Shown in pieces: positions 1 to 6,768 of a DNA stretch of 13,668 nucleotides. The notes under the pieces are model-generated. The model searched no databases and was not told the DNA's origin. It worked only from the letters and a program-made list of their open reading frames with translations. Within the stretch, counting starts at the first letter, position 1; each line of letters opens with the position of its first letter. Made by a program: the position numbers and the translations under genes. Source of the stretch: Opitutales bacterium (GTDB lineage: Bacteria; Verrucomicrobiota; Verrucomicrobiia; Opitutales; Opitutaceae); assembly GCA_021772595.1 (NCBI GenBank), contig JAJFLS010000742.1, positions 1 to 13,668 on the forward strand. Reading direction: 5' to 3'.

Positions 1-1260
1 CGGTTTCATTGTAGCTTTGCCGTCTCGCTCTTGCTCTCCGGTGCCGTCCAGCGCGGCGGGTCCCGAGTTTATCAAGTGCAGCAAGCCATCTTCGGCCGGT
101 TTCTTCAGCTGGTAGCCGTCGCAGGCATTGGCCACCGCCGAGGGACTCCAGTAAGTGCGCAAATCCGCGAAAATCTGGGCCGAGTTGGTGAGTAAATGAC
201 CAAGCAACATCGTAGCCCCGTTCAGAGCGTCGTTTTCCGTAGCGACGATATACGGAGCGCGGCGCCCGTTCCAATCGAAGGACGAATTCAGAATCGCTTC
301 CAAGAAATCGCCGTTGGGAAAATAGTCCGTCCAATTACGTTGCCCTTGAAAACCGCCTGCAATCGCCCCGTGACCTTCACCCTGTTCCGGATAACCAATC
401 TCTTTCAAACGAGGATTGCCGACCATAAGGTCGCGAGCGACAAGCGACATCTTTACCGAGTCCTCCCATTCTATATCGAGGCTTTCGCGGGATCGCTTTC
501 CCGACGGGATGTTGTAGTCCGCGCTTTCGACACAATGTTCTTTTGTCCAGGCTAAGGCTTTCTCGTATTCGTCCGGGTCATACAATTCCATCTTCAACCG
601 TCCGGCAAATTCGGCCATGTCGACACTCTCTACCCGCATACCCAGATACTTTTCCCAGAAATCGGGATCAACCATGGAACCAGCGATTCCCATCGAGGTG
701 CCTCCCATCGACAGGTAAGCGCGCCCCTTCATCATAGCCACCGCGAGACCCGCTCGACAGAACCTCAGCAATTTCTCCTGCACATCCTCGGGAATGCTTT
801 CGTCATCCGATTCCTGAACATCTTTCCCGTAAATCCCAAAGGCCGGAATCCCTTTCTGCGTGTGACCCGCCAATACGGCAGCCAGATATACCGCTCCAGG
901 ACGTTCAGTTCCATTAAAGCCCCACACCGCTTTCGGCAGGATAGGATCCATATCCATGGTTTCAGAGCCATAAGCCCAACACGGAGTTACAGTCAGGGAA
1001 ACGCCCACTCTTTCCGCCCTGAAATGCTCCTCGCATTGCCGGGCCTCTGACACGCCCCCGATACAGGAAGGAGCGACAATGCATTCCACCGGTTCGCCAG
1101 TAGGATAACGCAAATTATCCGCAATGAATTTCGCCGTCCGCTCAGCCATACCCATGGTCTGATCCTCGAGACTTTCGCGAACTCCTCCGTAGCGACCATC
1201 GATCGCCGGGCGAATGCCTATTCTAGGGAGAGAATCGAATGAATGGGGATACTGCATCAT
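1..1260 (-). CDS. fucI: L-fucose isomerase, N-terminal 420 residues (gene cut by window start)
   Basis: This enzyme interconverts L-fucose and L-fuculose (and D-arabinose and D-ribulose) in the cytoplasm, the first step of L-fucose breakdown. Reading the minus strand from 1260 gives 420 uninterrupted codons that follow the E. coli FucI sequence from its N-terminus: PRIGIRPAIDGR near residue 12, VTPCWAYGSETMDMDP near 91, WGFNGTERPGAVYLAA near 113, and AGGFQGQRNWTD near 301. The two metal-binding catalytic acids are present: Glu342 in VATENDALNG and Asp366 in FADLRTYW. The third metal ligand, a C-terminal His, and about 170 residues lie outside the window (the family is about 590 aa). The start is ATG at 1260 (ATG ATG; 1257 is also possible), since an in-frame TGA lies just upstream. 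No clear Shine-Dalgarno is visible. The gene is divergent from an AraC-family regulator 81 bp away, which probably controls it. Identity is very secure. Confidence 0.96.
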   Translation of the reverse strand, partial: MMQYPHSFDSLPRIGIRPAIDGRYGGVRESLEDQTMGMAERTAKFIADNLRYPTGEPVECIVAPSCIGGVSEARQCEEHFRAERVGVSLTVTPCWAYGSETMDMDPILPKAVWGFNGTERPGAVYLAAVLAGHTQKGIPAFGIYGKDVQESDDESIPEDVQEKLLRFCRAGLAVAMMKGRAYLSMGGTSMGIAGSMVDPDFWEKYLGMRVESVDMAEFAGRLKMELYDPDEYEKALAWTKEHCVESADYNIPSGKRSRESLDIEWEDSVKMSLVARDLMVGNPRLKEIGYPEQGEGHGAIAGGFQGQRNWTDYFPNGDFLEAILNSSFDWNGRRAPYIVATENDALNGATMLLGHLLTNSAQIFADLRTYWSPSAVANACDGYQLKKPAEDGLLHLINSGPAALDGTGEQERDGKATMKP

Positions 1261-1327
1261 ATAGACAGTATCTCATATTTAGGCCCCCGGAGAGAATAGC
1301 TATACCTTGCATACCCAACAATTATTG

Positions 1328-1341
1328 ATCTAAATTTAGAT
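1328..1341. promoter_or_regulatory. Perfect 14-bp palindrome at the araC-type gene start, candidate operator
   Basis: The bases ATCTAAATTTAGAT form a perfect palindrome that ends one base before the ATG of the regulator at 1342. They lie in the 81-bp region shared with divergent fucI. A related but imperfect pair of half-sites (ATCT then TTTAG, spacing one base longer) lies at 1270-1282 near the fucI start. A weak -35-like TTGCAT sits at 1307-1312; 18 bp later a -10-like TAAATT at 1331-1336 would place the palindrome over the -10 element. This would suit autoregulation, but the promoter match is poor and AT-rich palindromes arise by chance. Confidence 0.35.
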
Positions 1342-2202
1342 ATGAGACTCAGCAGAAACCAACGTAGCCCGGTCGAATTGGCGTCCAGGATCACATCGGC
1401 GCGATACTTCTGTTTAACCGAGGAAAAGGCCCAGAAGGACTTTCAATATCTGGGGGGGTTCGAACAATGCGATCCACGCTACGACCTGCAGAGAGAGACC
1501 TTTCCTTTCTTGACCCTTGAACTCATCGTCGGGGGACGGGGAGAACTGTCTCTGGGAAACAAAACACACACGCTGAAAGCTGGGTTTTGCTTCTGCACCG
1601 GCCCGGCTGTAAGCTTCCGCATTCAGTCGAGCCACAAGGATCCACTGCAAAAATACTTTTTGGTTTTCGGCAGAGACACTCAGCCCAGAAAAACGCATCC
1701 AGGTTCATTGTATCCAGGATGTATTTACAGCGAGAGGGATACGGTAGCATTGTCCAAATGGTCCGAACTCATTCTTGAAGAGGGCGCTTCCCAACATAGT
1801 GATGCCGCAGCGAATCTGGAATCTCTCATCGCCATTCTGGAACGAAAAATAAGCAGTCCAATTGAAGGAACATCCCACAAGCATCACTACGACGCGCTGG
1901 TCGCAAAAGCTCTTCGTGAAATCGACAGAAACTTCCAATCGATCCATACGATCCGGGAGCTCGCGGAAAATCTGGGAATCACCCGGGAGCACCTGTGCCG
2001 GACTTTTCAGAAAAGCGGCAAGGCCAGCCCCTACAAAATCCTGATGCGCCGCAAACTGGAACACTCTTATACCCAACTGAAACTGAGTTCCCTCACAATC
2101 CAAGCGATCGCTCTATCCCTGGGATTTGCCGATGCTTTTCAATTCTCCCGGGCCTTCAAAAAAAATTACGGAAGACCGCCCAGCATGGTCCGACAAGAAT
2201 GA
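1342..2202 (+). CDS. AraC-family transcriptional regulator, cupin-like sensor plus HTH
   Basis: A 286-residue DNA-binding regulator. Residues about 40-130 look like the beta-rich AraC ligand-binding (cupin-like) domain: a LELIVGGRGELSLGN strand pair, then a KAGFCFCTGP turn. The C-terminal ~100 residues are a classic AraC/XylS double helix-turn-helix. The first HTH is around 203-224 (IRELAENLGITREHLCRTF) and the second around 251-272 (TIQAIALSLGFADAFQFSRAF), followed by the usual YGRPPS ending. It is divergent from fucI with only 81 bp between them, the usual arrangement for a regulator of the neighbouring sugar gene, so control of L-fucose use is the likely role (inference). The ATG at 1342 follows a palindrome and has no Shine-Dalgarno; an in-frame TTG at residue 13 is a less likely alternative. 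The ligand is unknown. Confidence 0.9.
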   Translation: MRLSRNQRSPVELASRITSARYFCLTEEKAQKDFQYLGGFEQCDPRYDLQRETFPFLTLELIVGGRGELSLGNKTHTLKAGFCFCTGPAVSFRIQSSHKDPLQKYFLVFGRDTQPRKTHPGSLYPGCIYSERDTVALSKWSELILEEGASQHSDAAANLESLIAILERKISSPIEGTSHKHHYDALVAKALREIDRNFQSIHTIRELAENLGITREHLCRTFQKSGKASPYKILMRRKLEHSYTQLKLSSLTIQAIALSLGFADAFQFSRAFKKNYGRPPSMVRQE

Positions 2203-2551
2203 TATCGGGCAAACCACATGGCCCTTCCATCATCCGGCTGTAGCCGCGATCACTGATAGGGGAATATTCAATAGGACGAACCTCGATCAAGGATCGCGGC
2301 GACAGCGGGCGAGCATTTGATTTGCAAAGCCGCTGGCCGCAGATTGATCTAATTTCATCATCGCGCCGCAAAAACAGAACACACCCTCGCTCTTCGAGTA
2401 CGTCTGCACGCCCGCTGCGTTCAAGCGCCTTCAGCTCGCCTATCACAAGAAGTTCGCGTATTCACTATTTGTCCACAACGAAGCGGGCGAAATCGTTCAA
2501 GGCGAGACTACGCTGACCAAAGAGCAATGCTGCTTAGCCGTTCAGGAAACC
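2203..2551 (+). other. 349-bp gap holding the upstream, start-less part of the PocR-like regulator frame
   Basis: No gene with a normal start lies here. From 2348 to 2551 the frame of the next gene is open (68 codons after a TGA at 2345-2347). It reads as plausible protein belonging to the same sensor domain: FEYVCTPAAFKRLQLAYHKK, then FAYSLFVHNEAGEIVQGE, then CCLAVQETLRWGE. There is no ATG, GTG or TTG in frame between that stop and the TTG at 2552; a late CTG at 2513 and tandem ATC codons at 2357 and 2360 are the only odd candidates. The first half (2203-2345) contains GGAATATTCAAT at 2261-2272, which resembles the repeats found upstream of the operon at 3706-3738. No other structure was seen. 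Confidence 0.5.
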
Positions 2552-3520
2552 TTGCGCTGGGGAGAAACGACCATGCAGTTCAACGAGTCAAACGGCAGCC
2601 TGTTTTGGAGCGTGCCCCTGATGTTCAACAATCAGGTTCTAGGGGGAGTCGCGGTTTGCGATATTCCTTTCGACGAAGACACCACATCCGATAGCGGCCT
2701 GACACATATTCGCAAAGCCGCCTCAGGACTTCTGGAACTGATCGTCGAGGAGAACTTGATCAACGAAAGCGCAATGCGTGAAGCGCACGCGCTCTCGAAA
2801 TCGGAACAGGAAAAGGCCGAGGCAATCCATCTGGTTAAGAAACGCTTCTACAACAGCATCCAGGACATCTACACCGACGAGGAACCCGCACTGCTCAACG
2901 CGATACGCAGAGGCGAGCGCGAAGAAGCGACAAAAATCCTCAACCGAATTTTCGTCGCGATTTACAACTATGGAGCCTCCAGCCAGGACCTCCTCAAAAG
3001 CTATTTGCTCGAACTCGTGGCGATGATGTCGCGCGCCGCCGTCGAAGCCGGAAGCAAAGCGGAAAACGCGCTGGGACTGAATTTCAAATCGATCACAGAA
3101 CTCGCCACATTGAAAGACGACGAAGAGATCGCCGCATGGCTGACCGGAATTCTCGAAAAGCTCTTCTCCGAAATCCAGAACAACCGCGACCATCCCCATA
3201 GCGTCTCCTTCAACAAGGCTTTCGAATACATGGACCAGCATCTCGCGGAAAACATAAAGCGAGAAGACGTCGCTCGCCATGTAAGCATCTCCTCCAGCCA
3301 TTTCGCCCATCTGCTCAGCACCTACACCGGCAAGAGCTTCCGCAAAATCCTCACCGAACTCCGCGTCGAGAAAGCCGCTCAACTCCTCAACCAAAGCAAC
3401 CGCAGCCTCTCCGAGATCGCCCTCGAATGCGGATTCTCGGACCAGTCCCATTTCTCCCGCGTCTTCTCCAAAGCGACCAGCCAATCCCCCGGCGACTACC
3501 GGAAACGCCGCGCCCGCTAA
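2552..3520 (+). CDS. AraC-family regulator with PocR/GAF-like sensor domain (5' end uncertain)
   Basis: From the TTG at 2552 the protein is 322 residues. Residues 1-45 (with FWSVPLMFNNQVLGGVAVCD near 18-37) look like the end of a PocR/GAF-type ligand-binding domain whose beginning is encoded upstream in the same frame. A helical region (about 70-210, with LLNAIRRGEREEATKILNRI and LLELVAMMSRAAVEAG) matches the linker commonly found in such regulators. The C-terminus carries two HTHs, about 236-262 (KREDVARHVSISSSHFAHLL) and 284-307 (RSLSEIALECGFSDQSHFSR). PocR-type domains are known from 1,2-propanediol and corrinoid-pathway regulators. The gene lies just upstream of the corrinoid operon in the same direction and is the best candidate for its activator. 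The start is unresolved: a GGGGAG at 2559-2564 is well placed for the ATG at 2573, which would give a still shorter protein lacking most of the sensor. Confidence 0.8.
   Translation: MRWGETTMQFNESNGSLFWSVPLMFNNQVLGGVAVCDIPFDEDTTSDSGLTHIRKAASGLLELIVEENLINESAMREAHALSKSEQEKAEAIHLVKKRFYNSIQDIYTDEEPALLNAIRRGEREEATKILNRIFVAIYNYGASSQDLLKSYLLELVAMMSRAAVEAGSKAENALGLNFKSITELATLKDDEEIAAWLTGILEKLFSEIQNNRDHPHSVSFNKAFEYMDQHLAENIKREDVARHVSISSSHFAHLLSTYTGKSFRKILTELRVEKAAQLLNQSNRSLSEIALECGFSDQSHFSRVFSKATSQSPGDYRKRRAR
2559..2564 (+). promoter_or_regulatory. Shine-Dalgarno-like GGGGAG before the internal ATG at 2573
   Basis: GGGGAG lies 8 nt before the ATG at 2573, inside the reading frame of the PocR-like regulator. 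It is one of the few good ribosome-binding sites in the window. It could support initiation at 2573, or be chance, since it encodes part of a Trp-Gly-Glu stretch within what looks like the sensor domain. Confidence 0.3.
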
Positions 3521-3580
3521 ATCGCTCACGCCACCGCAATTGCGGCATCACAACAGTCAACTTGAGACAGTTTCTCCCAA

Positions 3581-3641
3581 TGTAGGAGCCTGCTTGCAGG
3601 CGATTCTTCCGCAGGCAATCGCCTGCAAGCAGGCTCCTACA
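3581..3641. repeat. REP-like perfect inverted repeat, 25-bp arms and 11-nt loop
   Basis: The left arm 3581-3605 (beginning TGTAGGAGCCTGCTTGCAGG) is exactly complementary to the right arm 3617-3641, with 11 nt between. Each arm is itself imperfectly self-complementary (CCTGCTTGCAGG). This is the form of repetitive extragenic palindromes of the GTAGGAGC..GCTTGC..GCGA type, known in large numbers in Pseudomonas and mobilised by RAYT (REP-associated tyrosine transposase) proteins. It sits between the PocR-like regulator and the operon. As RNA it would form a very stable hairpin and could act as a transcription barrier or protect mRNA ends, but there is no U-run to mark an intrinsic terminator. 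No RAYT gene is in the window. Confidence 0.85.
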
Positions 3642-3705
3642 ATCGGCGAATAGTCGAATTTGGCTTAACTCGACGCTCCCTCGTAGCGCTGCACCTATTT
3701 TCAGC

Positions 3706-3738
3706 CGAATATCCAATACGATCAGTCGTTTATCCAAT
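3706..3738 (+). promoter_or_regulatory. Two direct repeats 21 bp apart upstream of the methyltransferase operon, candidate AraC-type operator
   Basis: CGAATATCCAAT (3706-3717) and CGTTTATCCAAT (3727-3738) share 10 of 12 bases and start exactly 21 bp apart, two turns of B-DNA. AraC-family activators typically bind such same-face direct repeats upstream of their target promoter. The pair ends 47 bp before the ATG at 3786, and a PocR/AraC-type gene ends 185 bp upstream, so binding by that regulator is the natural inference. No convincing -35/-10 pair was found, as is common for activator-dependent promoters. Confidence 0.5.
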
Positions 3739-3785
3739 CACTGACGCGCCGATTCCGGTAGGTTTTCCAGCTAGTCCCAATTAAC

Positions 3786-4706
3786 ATGGAAAACAAAGTC
3801 ACCGTCATCGGCGAGCTGATGAACAATTCGTATGGCCGCGCCCGCAAAGCGTGGAAGAATCGCGACGTCGAAGGCTACAAGCATTTGGCCCAGCTCCAAA
3901 CCGAACTGGGAGCATCGTATCTCACCCTGAATACGGACGGCACCCAAAAGCTGTCGGTCAAACTCGAGGAGATGCTGGAGTTCCTGCCGACGCTCATCCC
4001 CGCGATTCAAGAAGTCACCCGTGCTCCAATCAGTTTCGACAATCCTCACCTCGATTTTCACACCGAAGCCGTCAAGCACTACGACCGGAGCAAGTGCGAC
4101 GGCCGCCCCATCCTGAACTCGATCTCGGTGTCCCGGCAAGACGTGGACGGCATGATCGCGATCGCGGCGGAGCATCAGATGAACATCATCGTGATGGCCT
4201 CGGAATGCTTCAAAGCCGACGGCCGCATCGGCGCCGCCGAATCCGTCGACGACGTGGTCGGCGTAACCCGACACTATGTCGGAATGCTCAACGAAGCCGG
4301 TATCGAGAACGACCGCATCATCGTCGATCCGGGCCTCGCCCCGATCGCCTCCGACACCCAGGGCATCATCAATCTATGCCTCGATTCTATCCGCGCGATT
4401 CGTGCCGATCCCGCACTCGAAGGCGTTCACATCTCGGTCGGACTTTCGAACTTCTCCATTGGCACACCTCAACACCTGCGGATTCCGCTAGAACGCGCTT
4501 TCCTCGCCCTAGCCACCAAGGCGGGCATGGACTGGGTCCTGGCCAATCCGGAAAAAAACACCGAGCCGATGGCTCCGGACGAGACACTCGTGCAGCAACT
4601 CAAAACGATTCTCAAAGAAGGACGCCCCCTTGAAGGCGAGTCCAAAGAAGACGCCGGATTCCGCCAAATCGACGAACTCATGGAGCTCTGGGCCGACGAC
4701 GAATGA
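3786..4706 (+). CDS. Pterin-binding (DHPS/AcsE-like) methyltetrahydrofolate-corrinoid methyltransferase
   Basis: A 306-residue TIM-barrel protein of the pterin-binding family (dihydropteroate synthase, AcsE, MetH pterin domain). Expected role: moving a methyl group between the corrinoid protein and tetrahydrofolate, in the cytoplasm. By eye the residues matching the folate site of Moorella AcsE are kept: Asp85 in SFDNPH, Asn111 in PILNS, Asp181 in IIVDPGLAP and Asn222 in VGLSNFS. The opening VTVIGELMNNSYGRA matches the family start IGERIN. It is not a dihydropteroate synthase: the INxGxxS/T motif is altered (LTLNTDGTQ, about 47-54) and the context is corrinoid chemistry. It is the first gene of the operon, with candidate operator repeats 47 bp upstream and no clear Shine-Dalgarno before ATG 3786. 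Its stop overlaps the next start (ATGA). The direction of methyl transfer is inferred from context. Confidence 0.88.
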   Translation: MENKVTVIGELMNNSYGRARKAWKNRDVEGYKHLAQLQTELGASYLTLNTDGTQKLSVKLEEMLEFLPTLIPAIQEVTRAPISFDNPHLDFHTEAVKHYDRSKCDGRPILNSISVSRQDVDGMIAIAAEHQMNIIVMASECFKADGRIGAAESVDDVVGVTRHYVGMLNEAGIENDRIIVDPGLAPIASDTQGIINLCLDSIRAIRADPALEGVHISVGLSNFSIGTPQHLRIPLERAFLALATKAGMDWVLANPEKNTEPMAPDETLVQQLKTILKEGRPLEGESKEDAGFRQIDELMELWADDE

Positions 4707-5995
4707 ACCCTCCCTCCATGCCCACAACCATCGACTCCCTTAAACAGCTCAGCCCCGACCAGACAATCTGGATACAAGTCGGCCAGCTTATCGACGGAAA
4801 ATCCGCACCGCTGAAAAACGCCCATCTCGTCTACGACCAGTACAAAATCCTCTTCGTCGGAGCAAACGATCAAACGCCGCCAGTCGATCTCCTGAAACCC
4901 GGCCAGTCCGCCCCGGATTGTATCCTGGAGAACCATACAGCGCTTCCCGGACTCACTGACGGGCACACGCATATATTTCTTGAAGGCGCGGAACTCGATT
5001 TCGAAAAACGCAAAGCCTATCAAAGCCAAGACGCGGACGCGCTGCTTCAAGCCTCCGAGCGCCGGTGCCGCCAACTCCTTGCCCACGGAATCATCGCCAT
5101 GCGTGACGGAGGAGACAAAGACGGCATCGGCCTGAGCCTCAGCCAGCGCAAATCTTCGGAACCCTTTGCCCAAGTTTTCAGCCCCGGCCCCGGGATCAAT
5201 CGCATCAAACGCTACGGCAAGTTTTTCTGCGAGCCCTTCGAGAACTTCGAAACCGCCGAGCAGGTGGTGGACGACCGGATCGCTCGCGGCGCGGATCACA
5301 TCAAAATCGTGCCAACCGGGATCATCAACTTCGCCAAAGCCGCCGTCGTCGCCAAACCGCAATTCACCATCGAAGAGGTTCAGTCACTCACCTCGGCAGC
5401 TCATCAGCGCAGCAAGCGCGTCATGGCCCACGCCTCAGGCTCCGCCGGGATCGGCGTCGCCATCGAGGGGGGGGTCGACACCATCGAGCACGGATTTTTC
5501 ATCACCGAGGAACAACTGCAACGCATGCGGGACCTGGACACCACCTGGGTACCGACCTTCGCGCCCGTCCAAAAACAAGTCGATCACGCCGACGTCATGG
5601 GCTGGGGAGATTTGGAACGCGACAACCTGCAGATCATTCTCGATAACCACGCTAAGAGCCTGCAAAAAGCGCTCGCCCTGGGCGTTCGAGTCTTAGTCGG
5701 CAGCGACGCGGGCTCCTGCGGCGTGGGCCACGCGGAAGGGCTTTTCTACGAAATGGAGCTCCTGGAAAACGTAGGCATGCCCACCCTCCAAGTGATCAAC
5801 GCCAGCTCCGGCGGCAACGCCCAGACCCTCCTGAACAATCCGGATTTCGGACGACTCGCGCCCGGGCAAAAATCCCGCTTCATCCTAACCAAGCACGATC
5901 CCCTGAAAAGCGTCGCCGCCCTCAGAAAGGAAAAAACCGTCATTTTCGACGACCAAATTCTCAACTCAAGCGAAGCCAGCTCCGACGGTTTCTAG
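4703..5995 (+). CDS. Metal-dependent amidohydrolase (imidazolonepropionase/prolidase-like)
   Basis: A 430-residue amidohydrolase-superfamily enzyme, expected to hydrolyse an amide, cyclic amide or similar bond with one or two metal ions. All superfamily ligands are visible: His88 and His90 in LPGLTDGHTHIFLEG, Lys201 in DHIKIVPTG (position of the carboxylated Lys bridging two metals), His243 in RVMAHASG, His263 in TIEHGFF and Asp335 in LVGSDAGS. The N- and C-terminal parts carry the small beta sandwich (GQLIDGKSAPLKNAHLVYD near 27-45; GRLAPGQKSRFILTKHDP near 383-400). No signal peptide, so cytosolic. It overlaps the preceding methyltransferase gene by 4 bp (ATGA), implying coupled translation and a job in the same pathway. 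ATG 4718 (Met6) is an alternative start. The substrate cannot be named from sequence. A 115-bp gap follows. Confidence 0.87.
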   Translation: MNPPSMPTTIDSLKQLSPDQTIWIQVGQLIDGKSAPLKNAHLVYDQYKILFVGANDQTPPVDLLKPGQSAPDCILENHTALPGLTDGHTHIFLEGAELDFEKRKAYQSQDADALLQASERRCRQLLAHGIIAMRDGGDKDGIGLSLSQRKSSEPFAQVFSPGPGINRIKRYGKFFCEPFENFETAEQVVDDRIARGADHIKIVPTGIINFAKAAVVAKPQFTIEEVQSLTSAAHQRSKRVMAHASGSAGIGVAIEGGVDTIEHGFFITEEQLQRMRDLDTTWVPTFAPVQKQVDHADVMGWGDLERDNLQIILDNHAKSLQKALALGVRVLVGSDAGSCGVGHAEGLFYEMELLENVGMPTLQVINASSGGNAQTLLNNPDFGRLAPGQKSRFILTKHDPLKSVAALRKEKTVIFDDQILNSSEASSDGF

Positions 5996-6033
5996 AATTA
6001 AGCCAACAAATGACGGTAAAACGAAAAGACAGC

Positions 6034-6061
6034 TTAACAATTCAAGAGATTCCTATATATC
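6034..6061 (+). promoter_or_regulatory. Possible sigma-70-like promoter before the corrinoid protein gene
   Basis: The 115-bp gap 5996-6110 is AT-rich compared with the genes on either side. TTAACA at 6034-6039 matches five of six bases of a -35 box, and TATATC at 6056-6061, 16 bp later, matches four of six of a -10 box, 49 bp before the ATG at 6111. An overlapping TATCTAAT (6058-6065) differs by one base from the TATCCAAT core upstream of 3786. This would allow a second transcript for the downstream genes; evidence is weak. Confidence 0.3.
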
Positions 6062-6110
6062 TAATTCCCCCTTTAACCATACGAACGCGCTCCATCACAA
6101 CGATCCGATC

Positions 6111-6746
6111 ATGAACGAATCACTGAACCAATTAACCACAGCGATAAAAGCCGGAAAACGTAAAGACGCGCGTGCCGCGACAGCAGCAGCGCTAGAAGCA
6201 GGGCTACCTCCGCAAAGCGTGCTCGATGCCCTCACCGAAGGCATGAACGACGTCGGCGTGCGATTTAAAGCCAATACGATTTTCGTGCCGGAAGTTCTGG
6301 TCGCCGCCCGAGCCATGCAGAAGAGCATGGACCTCCTCGAGCCCGTGCTCATCGCCTCGGGGATCGAGCCAGAGTTTTCCATCGTCATCGGCACGGTCGA
6401 GGGCGATCTTCACGACATCGGCAAAAATCTCGTGATGATGATGCTCAAGGGCGCCAATTTCAAAGTCATCGACCTAGGCGTCAACGTCTCTGCCGAGGCC
6501 TTCGCCAACGCCGTCGCCGAGCACAAGCCTGACCTGGTCGCCCTCTCCGCGCTGCTGACAACAACCATGCCGGCGATGGAAAGCATCGTCTGCGATCTTT
6601 CCCGAATCGAACCCCCGATCAAAATCATAGTCGGCGGTGCCCCAATCACTCCGGACTTTGCCGACCAAATCGGAGCCGACGGCTACTCCGCCGATGCCGC
6701 CAGCGCCGTCGAGCTCGCCCAAAAACTCTGCGCCAACGCCCAGTAA
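6111..6746 (+). CDS. Corrinoid (B12-binding) methyl-carrier protein, MtaC/MtbC/MttC type
   Basis: A 211-residue cobalamin carrier that shuttles the methyl group between the methyltransferases of this operon. Residues 1-85 are the helical cap domain (AIKAGKRKDARAATAAALEA; GMNDVGVRFKANTIFVPEVL near 44-63). Residues 88-211 are the Rossmann B12-binding domain, with Asp99-x-His101-x-x-Gly104 (GDLHDIGKN), where His101 should be the lower cobalt ligand. The Ser146 region (VALSALLTTTM) and Gly175-Gly176 (IIVGGAPIT) hold the nucleotide tail. Length and layout are normal for stand-alone corrinoid proteins of methanol, methylamine and methoxyaromatic systems. It follows a 115-bp gap and sits 22 bp ahead of the first URO-D-type gene. 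Starts at ATG 6111 with no clear Shine-Dalgarno. Family is certain; the methyl donor is not. Confidence 0.95.
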   Translation: MNESLNQLTTAIKAGKRKDARAATAAALEAGLPPQSVLDALTEGMNDVGVRFKANTIFVPEVLVAARAMQKSMDLLEPVLIASGIEPEFSIVIGTVEGDLHDIGKNLVMMMLKGANFKVIDLGVNVSAEAFANAVAEHKPDLVALSALLTTTMPAMESIVCDLSRIEPPIKIIVGGAPITPDFADQIGADGYSADAASAVELAQKLCANAQ

Positions 6747-6768
6747 GCAGACGCGCATACAAGAATTC

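Noticed and set aside
2723..3529. Long minus-strand open frame of 268 codons opposite the PocR-like regulator
   Set aside because: It mirrors the plus-strand gene, whose product has clear HTH domains. The minus-strand protein has repetitive Gly/Ala/Glu/Phe composition and no recognisable domain.
3581..3641. The long hairpin as an intrinsic terminator of the regulator gene
   Set aside because: It is a very strong stem but has no following T-run on either strand and matches REP element form; termination is possible but not supported.
3786..4706. Folate-biosynthesis dihydropteroate synthase
   Set aside because: The p-aminobenzoate/pyrophosphate motifs are altered, the residues match AcsE-type methyltransferases, and the neighbours are corrinoid genes.
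4469..5362. Minus-strand open frame of 297 codons opposite the pterin methyltransferase and amidohydrolase
   Set aside because: It crosses two genes with intact catalytic motifs on the plus strand and shows no family features; a codon-bias shadow.
5996..6110. Cobalamin riboswitch before the corrinoid protein gene
   Set aside because: The gap is only 115 bp, far shorter than a usual B12 riboswitch, and no B12-box-like GCCACTG was seen here or in the 3521-3785 gap.
6637..6768. N-terminal extension of the first URO-D gene to 6637
   Set aside because: It would overlap the end of the corrinoid gene by more than 100 bp with a low-complexity Ser/Pro/Thr stretch; the family signature begins at ATG 6769.
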